From contig CAJTIU010000030.1 in the NCBI GenBank assembly GCA_910576335.1, positions 1 to 54,812 on the forward strand: a stretch of 54,812 nt of DNA, written 5' to 3'. The DNA comes from Lachnospiraceae bacterium (GTDB lineage Bacteria > Bacillota > Clostridia > Lachnospirales > Lachnospiraceae). Both the position numbers and the translations under genes were made by a program. A model generated the notes under the pieces. That model saw only the letters and a list, made by a program, of their open reading frames with translations, was not told where the DNA came from and made no database searches. Below, in pieces: positions 49,741 through 54,812 of the stretch; position 1 is the stretch's first letter, and each line of letters begins with the position of its first letter.

Positions 49741-50930
49741 GGATTTTAAGCATTACAGCGCAGAAGCCGGACAGTACCGGGAGCGGAGTCTATCTGACGG
49801 AGCTTGTAAAGGAATTTGCGCTTAGAGGGCATGAACAGGCGGTTGTTGCCGGAATCTATCAGGAGGATCAGGCGGAATTTCCGGACGGGGTATCTTTTTA
49901 CCCCGTTTATTTCTGCAGTGAGAGCCTGCCTTTTCCGATTGCCGGGATGTCAGATGAGATGCCGTATCCGAGTACCAGGTATTGTGATATGACGCCTGAA
50001 ATGGTGAAACGGTTTTTACAGGAATTTCTTGTGGTGACTGAGCGTGCAGTGGAAGACCTGGAGCCGGATCTGATTCTGTGCCACCACCTGTATCTGCTGA
50101 CCGCGGCAGTCAGAGAGCGTTTTCTAGAATATCAGGTTTTCGGGTTCTGCCACAATACGGATTTAAGACAGATGGGAAAGACAGACCTGGAACGGGGATT
50201 TATCAGAGAGCAGATCAGGCGGCTTGACCATATCTTTGTTCCCCAGAAGGCCCAGGAGGAAGGCGTGAGGGATATTTACGGGGTAAGCCTGGAGAAGCTG
50301 ACGAGGGCAGGAATGGGATATAACAGTACGATATTCCGGGAGACAGGAAAGAAGCCGTATGACGGGATTACGCGCCTGGTGTTTGCAGGAAAGATCGCGG
50401 AGAAAAAGGGAGTGGTAAGTCTCCTTCGAAGTCTCTCGCTTTTGTGCTGCAGAAAAGAGTCTCTGGAGCTGTATCTTGCAGGAAGCACAGGCAATGACAC
50501 GGAGTATGAGAAGATTACGGAACTGGCAGAAAAGTGTCCTTACCGGGTGGAGTTTTTAGGCAGGCTGTCCCAGCCGGCTCTTTCAAGAATATATAATCAG
50601 TGTGACATATTTGTGCTTCCCTCTTTTTTTGAGGGGATTCCCCTTACAGCAATTGAGGCTCTTGCCTGCGGGAACCGGGTGGTAATGACAGACCTTCCGG
50701 GGATCCGGGAGTGGATGCTGGAAGTCGCTCCAGAAGCAGATATCCGGTATGTCAGACTGCCGGATATGAAAAATACAGACGAGCCGGTCCAGGATAGTCT
50801 TCCGGAATTCGAGAAGCGTCTGGCAAAGGAGCTTACAGAAAGCATCAGACAGGAAAGAACTCTTAAAGCGGATGTAAGCCGTATATCGTGGAGCCGGATT
50901 GCCAATATAGTTTTAGATCAGAAAAGGTGA
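49737..50930 (+). CDS. GT4-type glycosyltransferase
   Basis: A 397-residue GT-B fold glycosyltransferase of the GT4 group. The N-terminal donor/acceptor domain begins MRILSITAQKPDSTGSGVYL; the C-terminal nucleotide-sugar half contains RLVFAGKIAEKKGVVSLLRS (about residue 215), VEFLGRLSQPALSRIY (about 270) and the E-x7-E motif FEGIPLTAIEALACGNRVVM (about 298-317). The acceptor is unknown. It starts within folA. Being followed by PAPS synthesis and sulfotransferase genes, it may belong to the making of a sulfated glycan or glycolipid, which is inference. Confidence 0.85.
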   Translation: MRILSITAQKPDSTGSGVYLTELVKEFALRGHEQAVVAGIYQEDQAEFPDGVSFYPVYFCSESLPFPIAGMSDEMPYPSTRYCDMTPEMVKRFLQEFLVVTERAVEDLEPDLILCHHLYLLTAAVRERFLEYQVFGFCHNTDLRQMGKTDLERGFIREQIRRLDHIFVPQKAQEEGVRDIYGVSLEKLTRAGMGYNSTIFRETGKKPYDGITRLVFAGKIAEKKGVVSLLRSLSLLCCRKESLELYLAGSTGNDTEYEKITELAEKCPYRVEFLGRLSQPALSRIYNQCDIFVLPSFFEGIPLTAIEALACGNRVVMTDLPGIREWMLEVAPEADIRYVRLPDMKNTDEPVQDSLPEFEKRLAKELTESIRQERTLKADVSRISWSRIANIVLDQKR

Positions 50931-51027
50931 AGGTATATACTGACAACCTTTTCTGAATTCGACTCTTTTTTCAAGCTTTTTTCAAGGAATCTTTTTTAAG
51001 ATGACATAAAATAGATATTTTGCCGGG

Positions 51028-51081
51028 TATAATAGGTAAATAGAGCAATCATTCAGACAGGGCGGCCTGTCTGAATGATTG
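51028..51081 (+). promoter_or_regulatory. cysD -10 box and leader palindrome
   Basis: TATAAT at 51,028-51,033 is followed by a perfect 16-base-pair inverted repeat (51,046-51,061 with 51,066-51,081, loop GCGG). The hairpin would sit at the extreme 5' end of the mRNA, 20 bases before the cysD start. It could be an operator or stabilise the leader. No clear -35 box is visible. Confidence 0.65.
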
Positions 51082-51101
51082 TTATAAACAAAGGAGAGAA
51101 C

Positions 51102-51995
51102 ATGAATCATTTAGATGAACTGGAAGCAGAAGCGATTTATATTATGAGAGAAGTGGCGGCTCAGTGTGAGAAGCCGGTGATGCTGTACTCCATCGGGAAG
51201 GATTCCTCTGTGATGCTGCATTTAGCTCTGAAGGCATTCTATCCGGAGAAACCACCATTTCCATTTTTGCATGTGAATACAACCTGGAAGTTTCAGGAGA
51301 TGATCAGCTTCCGAGATAAGGTCAGTGAGAAATATGGAATTGAGATGCTGGAATATATCAATAAGGAAGGGCTTGCCCAGGGAATTAATCCTTTTGACCA
51401 CGGATCAGCATACACGGACATTATGAAGACACAGGCGCTGAAGCAGGCGCTGAATCAATATGGTTTTACAGCAGCTTTCGGCGGTGGAAGAAGGGACGAG
51501 GAGAAGAGCCGTGCAAAGGAACGGATTTTTTCCTTTCGCAATTTTGAGCAGGCATGGGATCCCAAGAACCAGCGTCCCGAGATGTGGAAGCTTTTTAATA
51601 CGGAGATTTATAAAGGGGAAAGTATACGGGTATTTCCGATCTCCAACTGGACAGAGAAGGATATCTGGCAGTATATTAAGCGGGAGAATATAGAGATTGT
51701 TCCGCTGTATTTTGCTGCCCCGAGACCAGTTGTGGAACGGGAAGGCAATCTGATTATGGTTGATGATGACAGGATGCGTCTGAAGGAAGGTGAGGAGCCG
51801 GTTATAAAAAAGGTCCGTTTCCGCACTCTTGGATGCTATCCGCTTTCAGGAGGCGTAGAATCAGAGGCGGATACCCTGGACGGAATCATCAGGGAGACGT
51901 TAAGTGCAGTATCCTCTGAACGTACCAGCCGTGTGATTGACAAGGACGGCGGGGCGGCCAGTATGGAAAAGAGAAAGAGGGAGGGGTATTTTTAG
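51102..51995 (+). CDS. cysD: Sulfate adenylyltransferase subunit 2
   Basis: A 297-residue PP-loop ATP sulfurylase subunit making APS from sulfate and ATP, working with the GTPase subunit CysN. The PP-loop is [18 protein letters not shown] (residues about 29-46); [20 protein letters not shown] (about 128-147) and [16 protein letters not shown] (about 244-259) are conserved. AAAGGAGAG precedes ATG 51,102. The stop codon is followed directly by the cysNC start. Regulation probably acts at the promoter/palindrome just upstream. Confidence 0.95.
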   Translation: MNHLDELEAEAIYIMREVAAQCEKPVMLYSIGKDSSVMLHLALKAFYPEKPPFPFLHVNTTWKFQEMISFRDKVSEKYGIEMLEYINKEGLAQGINPFDHGSAYTDIMKTQALKQALNQYGFTAAFGGGRRDEEKSRAKERIFSFRNFEQAWDPKNQRPEMWKLFNTEIYKGESIRVFPISNWTEKDIWQYIKRENIEIVPLYFAAPRPVVEREGNLIMVDDDRMRLKEGEEPVIKKVRFRTLGCYPLSGGVESEADTLDGIIRETLSAVSSERTSRVIDKDGGAASMEKRKREGYF

Positions 51996-53834
51996 ATGGA
52001 TGCTTTGTTGAAATTCATTACCTGCGGAAGTGTGGATGACGGAAAATCTACGCTGATTGGGCACATACTATATGACGCCAAACTTTTATTTACGGATCAG
52101 GAGCAGGCCCTTGTACTGGACTCAAAGGTGGGATCAAGAGGAGGCGCACTTGATTACAGCCTTCTGCTAGACGGACTTATGGCGGAACGGGAGCAGGGAA
52201 TTACCATTGATGTGGCATACCGGTACTTTACGACAGAAAACCGCTCCTTTATTGCAGCAGACACTCCCGGGCATGAGGAGTATACACGGAATATGGCGGT
52301 AGGGGCATCCTTTGCAGATCTGGCGGTGATTCTTGTAGATGCAAGCCAGGGGGTGCTCACCCAGACAAGACGCCATACACGTATCTGTTCACTTATGGGA
52401 ATCAGACACTTTGTATTTGCAGTCAATAAGATGGATCTGGTAAATTACAGGGAGGATATTTTTAAAAAGATTCAGAGGGATATTAAAGTACTCCTTGCTG
52501 AGTTCAATTATAAGTCAGCCGTGTTAATTCCGGTTTCTGCAACAGAAGGGGATAATATTACCAGGAAGAGCCTTCGCATGCCATGGTATCATGGCCCGCA
52601 GCTGTTATCATATCTGGAGCAGATTGATGTGTCCGAGGATCCTTCAGATGCAGGATTTACCATGCCGGTGCAGCGCGTGTGCCGGCCGGATCTTACATTC
52701 CGGGGTTTCCAGGGGCAGATTGAAAGCGGTGAGGCTGCAGTGGGTGATGAGATCACGGTGCTTCCAAGCCGGGAGAAGGCGCTGGTTGCGGATATTTATG
52801 AAGGGGACCGGCGTGTAGAGAGGAGTACGGCAGGCCATGCGGTGACCATCTGCCTTGACTCAGAAGTGGATGTGTCAAGGGGATGCATCCTGACGAAGAA
52901 TTCAGGAGCTGTTGTGAATTCCATCTTTAACGCGGATCTTCTCTGGATGGATGATATAAAGCTTGTGGCAGGAAAGAATTATATTCTGAAGCTGGGGACG
53001 CAGTCAGTCCCTGCCACGGTAATGAATATAAAATATAAGATTGATGTGAATACCGGAAAAGAAGTCTATGCAGATATGATTTATAAAAATGAGATTGCAC
53101 TGTGTGAGATTGTAACAGGCTCCAGGCTGGTATTTGACACATTCGACAATAATAATGCACTTGGCTCCCTGATTCTGATCGACAGGATTACTCACGCCAC
53201 GTCGGCGTGCGGGGTGATCAGGGAATCCGTAAGCCGCGGTACAGACCTTACATGGCACACCATGGATATTACGAAGCAGTTCCGTGAAAGACAGATGGGG
53301 CAGAAGGCAAGGACTATCTGGTTTACCGGGTTATCGGGAGCTGGGAAATCCACCATTGCGAATGAACTTGAGAAACGCCTTACTGCAAATGGCAGGCATA
53401 CGATGCTCCTGGACGGTGATAATATCCGGCTGGGGCTGAATAAGAACCTGGGCTTTAAGGAGGCAGACCGGATTGAGAACATACGCCGGATTGCAGAGGT
53501 GGCGAAGCTTATGAACGACGCAGGGCTAATTGTTCTTACTTCTTTCATCTCTCCGTTTGTCCGTGACAGACGGCAGGCAAGGGAGATTATCGGAGGGGAT
53601 TTTATAGAAGTATATGTAAGCACTCCTCTTGAGGATTGCGAGAGGCGCGATCCGAAAGGGTTGTATGCGGCGGCAAGAAGAGGAGAACTTGCGCATTTTA
53701 CCGGCATTTCCAGTCCTTATGAAAAGCCGGAGAATCCGGAAATTACGGTTGATACGAGCAAGAACAGTATGGAAGAGTGTGTGGACATCATTCTTAAAAA
53801 GCTGGAAAGCCTTGCAGAGGAAAGGAAGAATTAG
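51996..53834 (+). CDS. cysNC: Bifunctional sulfate adenylyltransferase subunit 1/APS kinase
   Basis: A 612-residue fusion. CysN is an EF-Tu-like GTPase (GSVDDGKSTLIGHILYD about residue 11-27, DTPGHEEYTRNM about 90, NKMDLV about 146) that drives APS formation with CysD; the APS kinase domain begins about residue 438 (FTGLSGAGKSTIANEL) and makes PAPS. The fusion shows that the pathway goes through PAPS. No PAPS or APS reductase is in the window, and the next gene is a sulfotransferase, so PAPS is probably used as a sulfuryl donor rather than for sulfur assimilation. Confidence 0.95.
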   Translation: MDALLKFITCGSVDDGKSTLIGHILYDAKLLFTDQEQALVLDSKVGSRGGALDYSLLLDGLMAEREQGITIDVAYRYFTTENRSFIAADTPGHEEYTRNMAVGASFADLAVILVDASQGVLTQTRRHTRICSLMGIRHFVFAVNKMDLVNYREDIFKKIQRDIKVLLAEFNYKSAVLIPVSATEGDNITRKSLRMPWYHGPQLLSYLEQIDVSEDPSDAGFTMPVQRVCRPDLTFRGFQGQIESGEAAVGDEITVLPSREKALVADIYEGDRRVERSTAGHAVTICLDSEVDVSRGCILTKNSGAVVNSIFNADLLWMDDIKLVAGKNYILKLGTQSVPATVMNIKYKIDVNTGKEVYADMIYKNEIALCEIVTGSRLVFDTFDNNNALGSLILIDRITHATSACGVIRESVSRGTDLTWHTMDITKQFRERQMGQKARTIWFTGLSGAGKSTIANELEKRLTANGRHTMLLDGDNIRLGLNKNLGFKEADRIENIRRIAEVAKLMNDAGLIVLTSFISPFVRDRRQAREIIGGDFIEVYVSTPLEDCERRDPKGLYAAARRGELAHFTGISSPYEKPENPEITVDTSKNSMEECVDIILKKLESLAEERKN

Positions 53835-53838
53835 ACAA

Positions 53839-54651
53839 ATGAAAACATTATTTTTACACATCGGGACAGCCAAGACTGCAACCTCCTCTATCCAGGAGTT
53901 CTGTGCAAAGAACAGGGAGGTTCTGGAGAAAAAGGGATACTGCTTTCCAAAGTCCCTATACAAATATCCGGTTGTAAGGGAAAGCCGCAATGCCCATTTT
54001 CTAATTGGAAAGGTTTATGATGAAGAGGGGAATCGTAACCTGCAGGAAGAAGAGAGGCTATTTCACCAGGGTATGGAGGAGATGCACCGGTGCTTTGGGG
54101 AGTACGAGAAGGTAGTGATGTCTGACGAGAGTCTCTGGCTTTCCAGCAACAGTTCCCATAAAGACCTGTGGAGTGTTTTAAAGGAAGATGCCGAAAAGTA
54201 CGGATACATGGTTAAGATTATTGTATACCTCAGGCGACAGGATGAATATCTTAGCTCACGCTGGAACCAGTTTGTGAAGGAAGGTACGACTGTGGAAACA
54301 TGGGAGCATCACTTTAAAAATGCACCTGTCAAACGGAAAGCGATGCTTGATTATGCCGCAAATCTCAGCCGGATCTCAGGTTTTTTTGGCAAGGAAAATA
54401 TATTAGTGCGCAGATTCAGCAGAGACAGCTTTTTTGGAGGCAGCATATATGCGGATTTCCTTCAGTGTCTGGGACTTGAGCTGACCGGGGAATATACGCA
54501 GCTTGAGGAAGATGTAAATCTGGCATTAAAGGGGAATATAACAGAGATCATGCGGGTTATGAATACATCGCCGGTTCTGACAAGATATAATAATTTACTC
54601 AAACTTCCCACACCGTATGGTGTGTTGAACCTTGAAAAATCAATACTTTAG
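53839..54651 (+). CDS. Sulfotransferase-like protein, C-terminus cut by insertion sequence
   Basis: A 270-codon frame of the P-loop sulfotransferase superfamily. LFLHIGTAKTATSSIQEF (residues 4-21) is the 5'-phosphosulfate-binding loop, and VKIIVYLRRQDEYLSSRWNQ (about 131-150) the 3'-phosphate-binding segment with its arginine and serine. It begins four bases after cysNC, so sulfation is likely coupled to PAPS supply. Near residue 250-258 the sequence becomes that of an insertion sequence end, which supplies the last residues and the stop. The length is at the short end of the family and activity is doubtful. Confidence 0.75.
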   Translation: MKTLFLHIGTAKTATSSIQEFCAKNREVLEKKGYCFPKSLYKYPVVRESRNAHFLIGKVYDEEGNRNLQEEERLFHQGMEEMHRCFGEYEKVVMSDESLWLSSNSSHKDLWSVLKEDAEKYGYMVKIIVYLRRQDEYLSSRWNQFVKEGTTVETWEHHFKNAPVKRKAMLDYAANLSRISGFFGKENILVRRFSRDSFFGGSIYADFLQCLGLELTGEYTQLEEDVNLALKGNITEIMRVMNTSPVLTRYNNLLKLPTPYGVLNLEKSIL

Positions 54652-54812
54652 CCAATAAAAAAGGCACAAACCTCTTTCCTGTGGTATAATTGAATTGCCA
54701 AAAAACAACTACACAACAAGGAGATCTATGCCATGTCAAGTATACCACAGACAACCGATAATGGGAACAGCGTTTCTGATTTTGCCACAAAGTTTATGAA
54801 GAGGTTCCACCT
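54630..54812 (+). mobile_element. Left end of an insertion sequence (continues past the window)
   Basis: After the sulfotransferase frame there is a short gene-free end (about 54,630-54,732) with TATAAT at 54,685-54,690 and AAGGAG at 54,718-54,723, followed by a transposase-like frame. The exact left end and inverted repeat cannot be fixed from one side. Confidence 0.6.
54733..54812 (+). CDS. Transposase N-terminus (partial)
   Basis: ATG 54,733, with an AAGGAG box ten bases upstream, opens a frame to the window edge reading MSSIPQTTDNGNSVSDFATK and FMKRFH. It resembles the start of DDE transposases of the IS4-like type common in Clostridia; the family is a recollection and the catalytic part lies outside the window. 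Confidence 0.55.
   Translation, partial: MSSIPQTTDNGNSVSDFATKFMKRFH

Noticed and set aside
1-54812. CRISPR array or cas genes
   Set aside because: I saw no series of regularly spaced identical repeats and no Cas-like protein.
1-54812. Ribosomal RNA genes
   Set aside because: No stretch resembles conserved 16S, 23S or 5S sequence; the only RNA gene seen is one tRNA.

Overview
The window looks like chromosomal DNA of a spore-forming gut Lachnospiraceae bacterium (Clostridia). This rests on the conserved gene order scfA (SCIFF peptide) - scfB - secDF - recJ - apt - rel - metallo-hydrolase - hemZ - hisS - aspS, a spoVT gene, a tetrahydrofolate riboswitch in front of folT, AGGAGG-type ribosome binding sites and moderate GC. 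I cannot name the species.

Region 1 (1 to about 18,880) is the right-hand part of an integrative element whose left end lies outside the window. It holds two type II toxin-antitoxin modules, an AbiE remnant, a recombination and replication module (DUF932-like protein, a scrambled YqaJ exonuclease, RecD2-like helicase, CHC2 primase), a ParM/ParR-like segregation pair with a hairpin-rich upstream region, an XRE regulator, a sigma-like protein, and an operon of three consecutive large serine recombinases. The element ends inside the 5' part of spoVT: the first codons of this sporulation regulator are replaced by element sequence, so spoVT is cut off from its own start and promoter.

Region 2 (18,860 to 30,967) is core chromosome: spoVT, a TIGR04086 membrane protein, SCIFF and its radical SAM maturase, SecDF, RecJ, Apt, Rel, an MBL hydrolase and HemZ.

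Region 3 (about 30,800 to 37,490) is a second, decayed island between hemZ and hisS. It carries a NarL-type two-component system, a BceAB-like FtsX-type ABC transporter, a broken sensor kinase, a ribbon-helix-helix protein and the N-terminus of a Tn916-type integrase fused to a second, degenerate hemZ 3' end. A 20-base exact repeat inside hemZ and inside this remnant marks the likely integration site.

Region 4 (37,494 to 54,812) is core and lineage-specific chromosome: hisS, aspS, tRNA-Gly(GCC), a MATE pump, an unrecognised 477-residue protein with a CD3324-type regulator, THF riboswitch - folT - marR, DUF3793, a 5'-truncated AAA/PD-(D/E)XK protein, thyA - folA, a glycosyltransferase, and cysD - cysNC - sulfotransferase. 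The last group makes PAPS and probably sulfates a product, but the sulfotransferase is cut short by an insertion sequence that runs off the right edge. Two dispersed repeat families also recur: a roughly 103 bp MITE-like element and a GGGGACGGGG palindrome.
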